From the NCBI RefSeq assembly GCF_034928825.1, contig NZ_JAYFUL010000031.1, forward strand, positions 1-64,000: 64,000 nucleotides of DNA, given 5' to 3'. The translations under genes were made by a program, and so were the position numbers. Source of the DNA: Arcicella aquatica. Its GTDB lineage: Bacteria; Bacteroidota; Bacteroidia; Cytophagales; Spirosomataceae. Under the pieces are notes generated by a model. That model did not search any database and was not told where the DNA came from. It was given only the letters and a program-made list of their open reading frames with translations. This document shows positions 26,803 through 35,019 of this stretch, one piece after another; the first letter of the stretch is position 1, and each line of letters starts with the position of its first letter.

Positions 26803-28085
26803 TATGCTGCTTGGTTTACAACTGCCTGAGCACCCGTTGGATTGGTATCAAGCGTGGTGATTTGAACTTCTTTAAATGCTGGAAAAACATCTTTATAACC
26901 CATGGCTCGAATGGCGTATTGAATATCCTGCAGGATAATCATCCGTGGCACTGGGGTTCTAAAATGTTGTTGATAATCGGCCATGACCCTAATCTGTGAT
27001 CCTGAGTCATTTCCCTTACCAGGATTAACCCCTGCTAACGTTGGTAAAATACCCATGGCGTTGGCGATTGAAATACTGGCCATTTCCCAAACCCGAGCGT
27101 AGGCATCGTCAGACATTTCATTTTTTAGTGGCTGCACATCTACGTTATCCATCATTTTACCGTCCGCTCCACGGAGGTACTTGATAAACATGGCCTTGTT
27201 TACGTTTTTCTGGCCAGACATCCATTTGGATAGATTATCCGAAAAGTCAGACCATTTTCTGGATCTTTCTTTTTCGTCCAAGGCTTTACCGCTTTGGGCA
27301 TCAAAATAATCGTTTGGCATCCTGATTAAGTATTTGATATTATAGCCATTTTGGATACCTGATTTATGAAAAACGGGAATCAGGTTCGCCAGCTCAATCC
27401 ATTCTTTGGCACACCACCACGTCGGATAGGCATAAAAAGGATTACCAGGGATACGCTCTTTGGAGTGGAGCATTGAGGTAACCTGCTTACGGCTAACATC
27501 AGGATTCCTAAAATCAAAAGCTTTGATAATATCACTATCGCTGGCACTGGCAAAGCGGCCAGCTCCAAAGTTTTCGTTTACATGATAATCAATGATTTTT
27601 CCGTTAGTGGGGTTGCCAATTCTGGTATAAAACGAATCGCTCAGCTCGGGACGAAACCATTTGTTAGCAACATCCCACACCATTTTGCTAAACTTGTTGC
27701 CCGTTTCTACATACTGATTGATGCCAGCGGCCACATGGTTTTGCAGATCCACGTCCCAGCTCCAGTCTTCCAGCTTGCTATCGGTATATGATACCAGCGA
27801 TTGCTTTTTGGTTTTTTCGTCAATCTCTTTTTTGAAGAAACCAACACCACTGGCATAAATCATATCCCTGATACTGACTAGCTGGGCAGGCACTTGGTTA
27901 TTGCCTACAATCATGGCTTTCATCATGTTAGGCATATTGTCCTGAAGTCCCCATTTGATGTGATCAGTAGAAGCTCCGCCACTCAAAAGACCGTCCCGAT
28001 ATCCAAAGGCAGCATCTCGTGAGGTCAGCTGTAGCACAGCAGAATCTAACACAAACAGCGATTCTGAAATTTTTTGTACTTTCAT
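26802..28085 (-). CDS. Phage portal protein (probable)
   Basis: 427 aa, in the size range of portals, which form the dodecameric DNA entry ring. Features include the N-terminal SRDAAFGYRDGLLSGG segment, long central helices, and the C-terminal VQITTLDTNPTG ending, which I associate with Bacteroidota phage portals. Coupled to the DUF6712-like gene. It sits about 24 kb from the terminase genes, at the opposite end of the late region. Confidence 0.65.
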   Translation of the reverse strand: MKVQKISESLFVLDSAVLQLTSRDAAFGYRDGLLSGGASTDHIKWGLQDNMPNMMKAMIVGNNQVPAQLVSIRDMIYASGVGFFKKEIDEKTKKQSLVSYTDSKLEDWSWDVDLQNHVAAGINQYVETGNKFSKMVWDVANKWFRPELSDSFYTRIGNPTNGKIIDYHVNENFGAGRFASASDSDIIKAFDFRNPDVSRKQVTSMLHSKERIPGNPFYAYPTWWCAKEWIELANLIPVFHKSGIQNGYNIKYLIRMPNDYFDAQSGKALDEKERSRKWSDFSDNLSKWMSGQKNVNKAMFIKYLRGADGKMMDNVDVQPLKNEMSDDAYARVWEMASISIANAMGILPTLAGVNPGKGNDSGSQIRVMADYQQHFRTPVPRMIILQDIQYAIRAMGYKDVFPAFKEVQITTLDTNPTGAQAVVNQAA

Positions 28086-28110
28086 ATTTTAGCTTAATTG
28101 TAGAACTTAA

Positions 28111-28200
28111 TTATTTGCTTTAGGCTATAGGCAGTAAGCTTTAGGCTTTCAGTCGAAATCCGAAGTCCGAAAGCTTATGGCTTATAGCTTACAGCTTAAA
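28111..28200. repeat. Self-complementary word-repeat block
   Basis: GCTTTAGGC and GTAAGCTTTAGGC on one side face CTTATAGCTTACAGC and CTTAAAGC on the other, around a 40-bp centre. Same family as 23,401-23,556 and 28,502-28,615. Confidence 0.8.
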
Positions 28201-28201
28201 G

Positions 28202-28498
28202 CTACACAGAGTGATCAATCAACAATCCATTATACTCCACCATCAAATCAATCAAGATTTCAAAGGTTCGGTTGGTCTCATGATCCACCAGTAATAGTAC
28301 ATGGTTTGTATTGACGCTACCACGGTATTTACCTTTACTAGCTACGTTTCTGAAATTCTTCGACACACTGGCTTTGAAACCTATTGAGCCGTCGGTTTTA
28401 CGATACTTTACTGAAAACTGGTGAACTTCGTCGCCACGAGTATCTTGGTGTATTTCGGCAAAAACAGCCCTGCGTTTTATTACTCTTTTAATGCTCAT
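28202..28498 (-). CDS. Basic hypothetical phage protein (98 aa)
   Basis: A small Lys/Arg-rich beta-type protein (MSIKRVIKRRAVFAEI start). The frame extends to 28546 but the extension lies in an intergenic repeat block, so the ATG at 28498 is chosen. It precedes the portal gene and is flanked by repeat blocks. No family recognised. Confidence 0.6.
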   Translation of the reverse strand: MSIKRVIKRRAVFAEIHQDTRGDEVHQFSVKYRKTDGSIGFKASVSKNFRNVASKGKYRGSVNTNHVLLLVDHETNRTFEILIDLMVEYNGLLIDHSV

Positions 28499-28501
28499 GT
28501 T

Positions 28502-28615
28502 TTTTTGCTTTAGGCAGTATCCGATAGGCTGTAAGCTTTCAGTCATCGGATGTACGATTTATGTTGCCATTTTTAAAAAAGCTTATAGCCTAAAGCCTAC
28601 CGCTTACAGCCTTAG
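28502..28615. repeat. Third copy of the GCTTTAGGC word-repeat family
   Basis: GCTTTAGGC...CTGTAAGCTTTC followed about 55 bp later by AAGCTTATAGCCTAAAGCC...GCTTACAGCC, a near-inverted arrangement shared with the two other blocks. Confidence 0.8.
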
Positions 28616-28652
28616 AACAAAGATTATACACGCAAGACATTTCCGACAGGAC

Positions 28653-29054
28653 TTATTTTAATTGATTTTTTACCAGCAGGGCTGTTCCAACTAATGCACC
28701 GATACGCCAAGCCCAATTCTCGAGTTTGCTTTTAGTAAGCTTTGTATCGATGAGCGTTAATTCCTGTTTTAAGTTGTTTTGGCTTTGGATATAGTTCAGC
28801 TGATCAACCAAACAGTTTTGGGCTTGCGCATTTAGTCTAGTGTAATTGTTTTTCCAATGAAGTAGCTCAAGGTTCAACGCTTTGTTTTTGTCTTTGACAA
28901 AACTAAATCTAGTCAGGCTATCCAAAATGGCTGGAGCATTGTTGAACAATGTTTTAATTACCAGAGTGCTGTCGGAGCTGGAGGTAATTGTTGATTGCCC
29001 GAGCAGCTTCGAGCTTAGACAAACGAGCGTTAGCCCTAAGAGAATCGCTTTCAT
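28653..29054 (-). CDS. Exported protein with C-terminal hydrophobic segment (133 aa)
   Basis: A signal peptide (about 1-19, ending LLGQ), a helical middle region, and a C-terminal hydrophobic stretch (WAWRIGALVGTALLV). It starts 101 nt inside the preceding gene in a different frame, an extensive overlap of the kind seen for spanin pairs. No clear lipobox, so the spanin call is only a possibility. Confidence 0.65.
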   Translation of the reverse strand: MKAILLGLTLVCLSSKLLGQSTITSSSDSTLVIKTLFNNAPAILDSLTRFSFVKDKNKALNLELLHWKNNYTRLNAQAQNCLVDQLNYIQSQNNLKQELTLIDTKLTKSKLENWAWRIGALVGTALLVKNQLK

Positions 29055-29325
29055 GTTGAGTATGGATTACGTTACTCAATGAATCAATAATCGTTTGTTG
29101 GGAGTTGAGTATTTCTTGAAACCGTAGTGAATCAAGTGTTCTTTGTGTAGTAGTGGCCAACGAAAACAGCTCTTTGTTCTCTTTTTGCTCGATGCCAAAA
29201 GGCTTTAGAATAGCCCAAACCAACACCGATACAATAATCGACACCAGTACTTCCTGCAGAATCATTTTGTAATTAATAGCAAAGCCACTGCCAATAAAAC
29301 CCCAAACTAATTTTAACCAATTCAT
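28954..29325 (-). CDS. Membrane-anchored coiled-coil protein (123 aa)
   Basis: The ATG at 29325 (MNWLKLVWG) is preferred to a TTG further upstream. One or two N-terminal transmembrane segments (about residues 5-45) precede a helical coiled-coil region (LRFQEILNSQQTIIDSLSNVI). This is the topology of an inner-membrane spanin (Rz-like). The 3' part overlaps the next gene by 101 nt. Confidence 0.65.
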   Translation of the reverse strand: MNWLKLVWGFIGSGFAINYKMILQEVLVSIIVSVLVWAILKPFGIEQKENKELFSLATTTQRTLDSLRFQEILNSQQTIIDSLSNVIHTQHESDSLRANARLSKLEAARAINNYLQLRQHSGN

Positions 29326-29380
29326 TGCTTTTTTTGATTCAAATTTGGGGAGAAGTTGGGATGTGAGGAAGGACAAAAAA

Positions 29381-29405
29381 AAACCAGCCTTGTTGGGGCT
29401 GGTTT
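29381..29405 (-). terminator. Intrinsic terminator
   Basis: Stem AAACCAGCC / GGCTGGTTT (9 bp, 7-nt loop), followed leftwards by nine T. Ends the transcript of the 81-aa gene and separates the accessory block from the late structural genes. Confidence 0.85.
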
Positions 29406-29413
29406 GGAAGTAT

Positions 29414-29659
29414 CTAATTTAAAATCATCCTATCTCCAAGAATAAAAAGCTCTGTATTATTAGAAGGAAAATATTTATCACCTTCTTTCCAATCAATAAC
29501 TTCGATACAAACTACCAATTGAGGATAACCATCAAGAAGCTTCCAACCACAATAAGTAAATAACCAATCAGCTACTTTTAAATCTTTAGCAAATCCATCA
29601 TTTTTATACCATTTAGGGAAGCCCCCTTCTGTAGCCGTTATTATGGCAGTTTTCATCAT
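29414..29659 (-). CDS. Hypothetical protein (81 aa)
   Basis: A small soluble protein with several Trp/Tyr/Cys residues (GGFPKWYKNDGF, YCGWKLLDGYPQLVV). Two adjacent ATG codons can start it. It lies between the DUF1508 gene and a terminator. Not recognised. Confidence 0.6.
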   Translation of the reverse strand: MMKTAIITATEGGFPKWYKNDGFAKDLKVADWLFTYCGWKLLDGYPQLVVCIEVIDWKEGDKYFPSNNTELFILGDRMILN

Positions 29660-29720
29660 AGTTTTTTAAAAACTAAGATAGAAAAGTTTAAAGAATATTC
29701 AAACTTTTTTAAAGAATCAA

Positions 29721-30053
29721 CTACGTTAAATCTACTACATTAGCAGAAGGTGCGTCTCTCTTAACTAAAGTGATAGCATGCTCTCTATTATAAGAGGTTG
29801 TATATCCTTCACTACTTCTAGCAATAATCTCATTGTTATTAGCCTTCATATTAAATCTATAATTTGAAGGGTTATCAACTCTGATATAGGTAGAATCGTA
29901 AGGAGCATTAGCTTTCACTGAAGCAACACCATTTACACAACCTTGCTTTGTAGCATAAGCTTCACTAGAGAGAATTTGTTCTCCATTGCTAGCCATGAAT
30001 CTAAAATAGTAATAATTATTTACTGAACTTCTGAAAATCTGAAATTTTGACAT
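29721..30053 (-). CDS. DUF1508 (YegP-like) tandem-repeat protein
   Basis: A 110-aa protein with two copies of the DUF1508 fold. Each reads FRF.ASNGE.I..SE.Y.TK..C.NGV.SV (residues 17-47) and FNMKANNNEIIARSSEGY....REHAI (67-93). The family is a small swapped-hairpin domain of unknown biochemical role. It follows the DUF2188 gene in a leftward accessory block downstream of the IetAS-like pair. Confidence 0.88.
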   Translation of the reverse strand: MSKFQIFRSSVNNYYYFRFMASNGEQILSSEAYATKQGCVNGVASVKANAPYDSTYIRVDNPSNYRFNMKANNNEIIARSSEGYTTSYNREHAITLVKRDAPSANVVDLT

Positions 30054-30151
30054 TTGTAAACTGGGTTAGTTTTGAGAATTGGAATAGTAACTCCAAATAA
30101 ATCCCAAAAAGATGAAACAATTAAATTGAAAATGTAAAGCCTTACAAAAAA

Positions 30152-30376
30152 CTAACCTTTCGGTGGATATGGATCGTGTCCATGGCTATCTCTAGACTGA
30201 ATCTTACCGTCTTTACCATGAATGATTAACTCAGACCCTTGATTTTTCGAAATAGTACGAGCAATTTGTACAGCTTCTTTTTTTGTTTCGGTAATTTTTG
30301 TGATGCGTTCCGAATTTGCACCTTTGACTCCCCATCCATCATTATGAGGAACCACATGCTGATTTTTTTTTGACAT
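30152..30376 (-). CDS. DUF2188 family protein (74 aa)
   Basis: Small protein matching DUF2188: HVVPHNDGWGVKGANS, KKEAVQIAR.ISKNQGSELIIHGKDGKIQ and a final basic/Pro tail (HGHDPYPPKG). Function unknown; frequent in mobile elements and often near other tiny stress proteins. Separated from the protease gene by a terminator. Confidence 0.9.
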   Translation of the reverse strand: MSKKNQHVVPHNDGWGVKGANSERITKITETKKEAVQIARTISKNQGSELIIHGKDGKIQSRDSHGHDPYPPKG

Positions 30377-30556
30377 TGCGTCTCGTTTAAATTTTAAATT
30401 GTTTAAAAAAAGATTTAAAGATGAGCTCTAGCCATAAATTTTACTTCGGAACATATTGTGTTAAAACCAACTCTTAGTTTACCTTTGTAAAAATTATTAG
30501 CAAGATAGCACTTGGGGTCGACTATTCCCTTTGCATCTTTTTGCTGATTACTTCCC

Positions 30557-30593
30557 AAAAATGCTCTTCTGGTGGAACGGTGAGGGCATTTTT
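30557..30593. terminator. Bidirectional terminator after the IetAS-like pair
   Basis: Stem AAAAATGC / GCATTTTT extended by TC/GG pairs. T-tracts occur on both strands. It ends the leftward transcript of the protease gene, which stops at 30651. Confidence 0.75.
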
Positions 30594-30650
30594 TTTGCTT
30601 AGTCTATTTTAGGTGATTAAAAAGGTTATCATATCAATTAAATATATTAT

Positions 30651-33134
30651 CTAAATTCTTGCACTAACTCTCGCTGCTGTTTTAATATCTAGGATTTTAA
30701 CACCTAAAGATTGTAAACTCTGTCGCATTTCATTAAAAATAGGCTTACTTTTGCTAGAATCAGATATAGTAAGTATTGCTGTGAAAGGTATTCCAATAGG
30801 TGGAATACGTTCTCCCTCTCTTTCTAAATAATCAACTTCTAGTCGCCAATTTATACTTGGTCCTACTCCTTTAACAAACTCCTTTTCATATACTTTGACA
30901 GGACTCCACTTAAAAGAATGAGAAATCTGATTTTTTTCAGTTAAAATACTTTCGACCGAATGATTCGGTATATATATAGGGTCTAGTCTTCCTTTATAAC
31001 CTCCATTATTCTGCAGTTGTCTTAAATGACCATCTATATTTACACGTACAAATTCTGCTCCATAACGGTAATCAAATGGAGGAGTACTAACAATGGTTAA
31101 TCTTGCCTTACCTATACACTTTCCATTTTTCACTAAAGAAGGAGGCCATGAAAAGTCAAATGTCATTTTTTTACCATGAATTAATCTCGTAGCAAAAACT
31201 AATGTAATTTCATTTTCACTCCCATTTAAAATTTCTTCCGAACTACTAGGTATTCCGAAACCAACAAGAAATTTTGCGACCTCTGAAAATTTGGAATCAT
31301 TTAGAACATCGGGTAAAGTTGCACTGTGAATAGACATTCCTATTAAAGTTTCTCTTGACACTTGCCCTTCAATAGTATGATCCAAAGATGCTAATACCTT
31401 GGCTACATTTGGAGCAGCATAACTTGTTCCACAACCTTCTATTATTTTTCCATTTGAATCCAAAGATTTCAATCCTGTATTTGTTGAACTTCCTGCACCT
31501 CCAATATGAGCTAAATCTGGCTTTAATCCAACTCTTATTCCAGGGCCTCTACAAGTATAGTTACTTGGAGCAAATGGTACTACCCCTTTCAAATTAGGAG
31601 GATTTAATGCAGCAACGCTCAAATTCCTAGAACTCTCTGCAGGAGTTTTAATAATATCATTTTTTGAGGCTGCTAGTATACTTAACGCATCAATTGGATC
31701 ATTTGGCCATTCTTTTCTAAAATCATTAGGATCAGTATTTCCAGCAGAAATAATAAAAATCACATCATTTTCTTCTGAAATTTTATCAAGCATCTTGGCA
31801 GCAGAGCTATAACCCTCACTTGTTACATGCTCTTCTATATTTAAACTAAAATTAAAAACTCTAACTCCTGTTTTTTCTTTTAAATCTTTAACGGCTAATT
31901 CAAGTTCTCTAAAAAATTGTAAAGGTTGTGAATAATAATTTTCGAATGAGGAAGGAATTGGAAGAAGATCAAGGTCAATTATATTACATCCGTCAATTTC
32001 TTTGCAAATTTGTTTCCCATTTAATGATTGACCTGAAAGTAATAATCCTCCAATAAATGTTCCATGCTCCTCATCTTTATCAGATTTGCTTAGTAATCCC
32101 CATCTTTCAATGATCCAATTATTTAATAAATCAGAAACTCCTCCATCAACAATACATACTTTTGGATATGAATTTAAAGAGTTCTTCTGCGGTTGAGAAT
32201 ATTCCTCAACTATATTAGAATTAGAATCGCTTTTACTTTCGTTTTTTGATATTACAGGAGGCAGTAATATTTTCTTAACAAGGGGGTGCTTATCAAGAAA
32301 ATTTAATAGTGCATAATGTTTATTTTCATCTAAAACAATCTGTTTAATTAAACTTTCTTTTTTTGCAGATGATGATGTAGGTGAAATTTGAATATTCGGT
32401 TTAGAACTGCTCTCTTCCAAACGAATTCCCATAATAGCATCTTTATTACCAATACCAGCAATTGTTGTTGCAACAAGACCATTACCAATTTGCGTTAACC
32501 CTTCAATAAAGCTTTTAAAAAGTCTAAATTTGTACTCTGGTAAAATATCCCATTGATTTCTTGGCGGTAATATTTCAAATAATTCAATAATGTAAGCTCC
32601 TCCAGTTTGAGGCTTACTAATCCATTCAATCCCTTCAGTAACAGAAAATTTTCTTTTGTCTGATTTTGAATAGGAGCTTATATCGTCAATTGATCCTACA
32701 GCACTTCTAATTGATGTTGGATTTGCTTCTGTTTTTCCATCTTTATTTATTTTCCATCTAGTTTCATTTTCAGCACTTCTAATCTTTTCAGTTATTTTTC
32801 CTATACTGTTAGGTGTTAGTTCTATATAAAGCTCCCCTAAGTCTCCACCTCCAACAATTGGTGCGATATCATTTGAAAAAATTTTTGTTGGGCGATGTGA
32901 TTTTGCCAATGCAGATTGTTTTAATCTGAGTTTAACAAATTGAACATCAGAAAAATCAAAGTCAGTTTTTTTCTCATTCAATAAACTTAATTGCTTAATT
33001 AGTTTATTTTTATGATTAATAAATTCATCATCTCTATTTTCATAGAAATCTTTTTTAGAACCACCTCCTTGACGTTCCCAAAAATCAACAAAATCATGAG
33101 AATTCACTACTACTTGAATAGGGCTTTTTTGCAT
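30651..33134 (-). CDS. ietS: Subtilisin-like (S8) protease, IetS-like
   Basis: An 827-aa S8 serine protease. The catalytic triad is readable: D330 (KVCIVDGGV), H357 (EEHGTFIGG) and S571 (GCGTSYAAP), with N465 (ISAGN) as oxyanion Asn. About 320 residues of non-protease sequence precede the catalytic domain and about 240 follow, so it is not a simple secreted subtilase. There is no signal peptide, so it acts in the cytoplasm. It lies 12 nt downstream of an AAA ATPase gene. This ATPase-plus-subtilase pair matches the IetAS organisation (plasmid stability in Agrobacterium; reported anti-phage activity). Base composition is more AT-rich than the tail genes. Confidence 0.85.
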   Translation of the reverse strand: MQKSPIQVVVNSHDFVDFWERQGGGSKKDFYENRDDEFINHKNKLIKQLSLLNEKKTDFDFSDVQFVKLRLKQSALAKSHRPTKIFSNDIAPIVGGGDLGELYIELTPNSIGKITEKIRSAENETRWKINKDGKTEANPTSIRSAVGSIDDISSYSKSDKRKFSVTEGIEWISKPQTGGAYIIELFEILPPRNQWDILPEYKFRLFKSFIEGLTQIGNGLVATTIAGIGNKDAIMGIRLEESSSKPNIQISPTSSSAKKESLIKQIVLDENKHYALLNFLDKHPLVKKILLPPVISKNESKSDSNSNIVEEYSQPQKNSLNSYPKVCIVDGGVSDLLNNWIIERWGLLSKSDKDEEHGTFIGGLLLSGQSLNGKQICKEIDGCNIIDLDLLPIPSSFENYYSQPLQFFRELELAVKDLKEKTGVRVFNFSLNIEEHVTSEGYSSAAKMLDKISEENDVIFIISAGNTDPNDFRKEWPNDPIDALSILAASKNDIIKTPAESSRNLSVAALNPPNLKGVVPFAPSNYTCRGPGIRVGLKPDLAHIGGAGSSTNTGLKSLDSNGKIIEGCGTSYAAPNVAKVLASLDHTIEGQVSRETLIGMSIHSATLPDVLNDSKFSEVAKFLVGFGIPSSSEEILNGSENEITLVFATRLIHGKKMTFDFSWPPSLVKNGKCIGKARLTIVSTPPFDYRYGAEFVRVNIDGHLRQLQNNGGYKGRLDPIYIPNHSVESILTEKNQISHSFKWSPVKVYEKEFVKGVGPSINWRLEVDYLEREGERIPPIGIPFTAILTISDSSKSKPIFNEMRQSLQSLGVKILDIKTAARVSARI

Positions 33135-33146
33135 AGTTGTATATTT

Positions 33147-34325
33147 TTATAGTCTTTTACTTTTTGAAACATGCTTACTTAAGGCAGATGGATTTTTGTT
33201 TAATAATGTAGCAATTTCTCTTTGTTTAAAATTAATAGTAGTCTCGTTCAATAATGAATTTATTAAATCTTCATCATTTGAGCTAGCTAAAATATTTCTT
33301 TTTTTTAGATTAACACGTCCTGAATTTAACATTGCAAATCTTCTTACATTATCGACTAAGGTTGCTTGCTGATTTAGTACAGATGATTTCTTTAACCATT
33401 TAGAGAGAGATTCAGCATCAGCACCCGAAGCTCCTTCTATACACCATGATAAAAACTTTAACTCATTTTCATTGAAACTTAAAGTATTAAGAAATTTATT
33501 TAGAATTGAGTACATAACTTCAAATGATGGTTTAGGTATCTCAATTTGAGCCTCAAATCTTCTCCAAATAGCTGGGTCAAGAAGTGACTCATGATTTGTT
33601 ATTCCAATTGTAAAACCAGTATTCTTTCTAGAGTCTAAATTTTGAAGTAAGGTATTTACTACTCTTTTAATTTCACCTACTTCTTGAGTATCATTTCTAA
33701 GTTTTGCAATTGCATCAAACTCGTCTAATAAAAGAACACATCTATATTTTGCTGCGAATGAGAATAAGTTACCGATATTTCTTGAAGTAGTCCCTAAAAA
33801 AGAAGACATTAACCCATCTAATCTCACCAAAACAACAGGTGTATTCATTTGTTTTGCAATCCATAAAGCGAGGTGAGTTTTTCCAGTTCCTGGTTCACCA
33901 TAAATCAAACAAGATCTTGATGGTTGTGCGTCAATACTTTTTAATTTTTCAAAATTTAACCATTCATTTATTATTGAGTTTAAAGCAACTTTAATATTTG
34001 CATCAAAAATTGGAGGTTCGGTTGGTAATTGATCTGTAAAAATTATTTCAGCTAGTGGAGTTGAAGTCTCCTTATCCACAGGCAAAGGTGTTTTATGAGT
34101 TAATTCTTCTCCTTCAAATCTAATTAATGACTTTTGTATTTTACTTGGAGACATATCAACTAACTTATCTACTTGTTTTAATAAATTGTCAATTATTTTC
34201 ACCTCTTTATCTTTTCCATCTTTATCTAAGGCTTGTTTCAATCGGTTTACTTGATGTAAAACAGCCTCTGACGGGTTGGATAATGCTGATCTACATAAGG
34301 CTTGTATAATATTAAAGTGATCCAT
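33147..34325 (-). CDS. ietA: AAA ATPase with C-terminal HTH, IetA-like
   Basis: A 392-aa AAA+ protein. A helical N-terminal region (1-110) is followed by Walker A GEPGTGKT (143-150), Walker B VLLLDE (197-202), sensor-type GITNHE (241-246) and arginines R255/R256. The last 29 residues (REIATLLNKNPSALSKHV) read as a helix-turn-helix, so the protein may bind DNA, for example its own upstream repeats. In IetAS systems the ATPase is thought to restrain or direct the protease. Encoded first in a two-gene operon with the S8 protease. Chosen start is the ATG at 34325. Confidence 0.87.
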   Translation of the reverse strand: MDHFNIIQALCRSALSNPSEAVLHQVNRLKQALDKDGKDKEVKIIDNLLKQVDKLVDMSPSKIQKSLIRFEGEELTHKTPLPVDKETSTPLAEIIFTDQLPTEPPIFDANIKVALNSIINEWLNFEKLKSIDAQPSRSCLIYGEPGTGKTHLALWIAKQMNTPVVLVRLDGLMSSFLGTTSRNIGNLFSFAAKYRCVLLLDEFDAIAKLRNDTQEVGEIKRVVNTLLQNLDSRKNTGFTIGITNHESLLDPAIWRRFEAQIEIPKPSFEVMYSILNKFLNTLSFNENELKFLSWCIEGASGADAESLSKWLKKSSVLNQQATLVDNVRRFAMLNSGRVNLKKRNILASSNDEDLINSLLNETTINFKQREIATLLNKNPSALSKHVSKSKRL

Positions 34326-34407
34326 GTTTTTTGGCGATTAAAAATATTTTGTGACGGCTTATTTTATATTGCAAATATTGCATTTTAATTCCAATAATTA
34401 AAATTAA

Positions 34408-34457
34408 TTTCCATTTTTTAAAAAATATTTCCATTTTTATAGTATAAATTTCCATTT
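34408..34457. promoter_or_regulatory. Three phased TTTCCATTT repeats upstream of ietA
   Basis: TTTCCATTT begins at 34408, 34428 and 34449, i.e. spaced 20 and 21 bp, so all three face the same side of the helix. They lie 85-130 bp before the ietA start. GCAAATATTGC, an imperfect dyad, lies closer to the gene (about 34,370-34,380). Likely operator sites. Confidence 0.6.
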
Positions 34458-34561
34458 ATACATTTTACTAAAAAATCAAAATCAATCTTATTGCCTGAAT
34501 CTCAACCACTTATAATATTATCAAATTCTATAATATATAAGTATTAGTATTGATATTTTCT

Positions 34562-34765
34562 TTATTGAAGTATGATAATGGTTTTGGTAGGTGTTACTTT
34601 AATCTGATAGGTTAAAGTTTCCTGTTTACTTAATAATCGGCTATGGATTACTTCGCTTTCGGTATCAATGATTTTTAGGCCTTCAAAGTAATCTCGTACT
34701 AATTGCTGGCAATAGGCCTTCTGGGCTTCTCTTTCTGCTTCGCCTGGTCTTTTGGGTAAAATCAT
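34562..34765 (-). CDS. Hypothetical early phage protein (67 aa)
   Basis: A small charged protein overlapping the upstream 85-aa gene by 4 nt (ATGA). It is the last gene of the replication cluster. Not recognised. Confidence 0.6.
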   Translation of the reverse strand: MILPKRPGEAEREAQKAYCQQLVRDYFEGLKIIDTESEVIHSRLLSKQETLTYQIKVTPTKTIIILQ

Positions 34766-35019
34766 AACATTACAAAGCGTTTCAATTGTTTATCGTACTG
34801 GGCGATTAGCTTGCCGTTGTAGCCTACTTCGTAGATATAGGCATTATCAAAAGGGTCTTTGAAGCCGTTTACTAATTTGGCTGCTGCTTGTAGACGTAGC
34901 GAGCTTACTTTCCCGAAAACGATAATATCTGAGCTTCCTTTGATGGGCAACCAAACGCCATTCGGTAGAATGTACTTTAGTTTCCATTTTACTAATACTG
35001 TGGTTGTTTGCTGTTGCAT
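34762..35019 (-). CDS. Hypothetical early phage protein (85 aa)
   Basis: A beta-rich basic protein (VKWKLKYILPNGVWLPI) whose start lies 28 nt inside the 3' end of the replication protein gene. Not recognised. Confidence 0.6.
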   Translation of the reverse strand: MQQQTTTVLVKWKLKYILPNGVWLPIKGSSDIIVFGKVSSLRLQAAAKLVNGFKDPFDNAYIYEVGYNGKLIAQYDKQLKRFVML

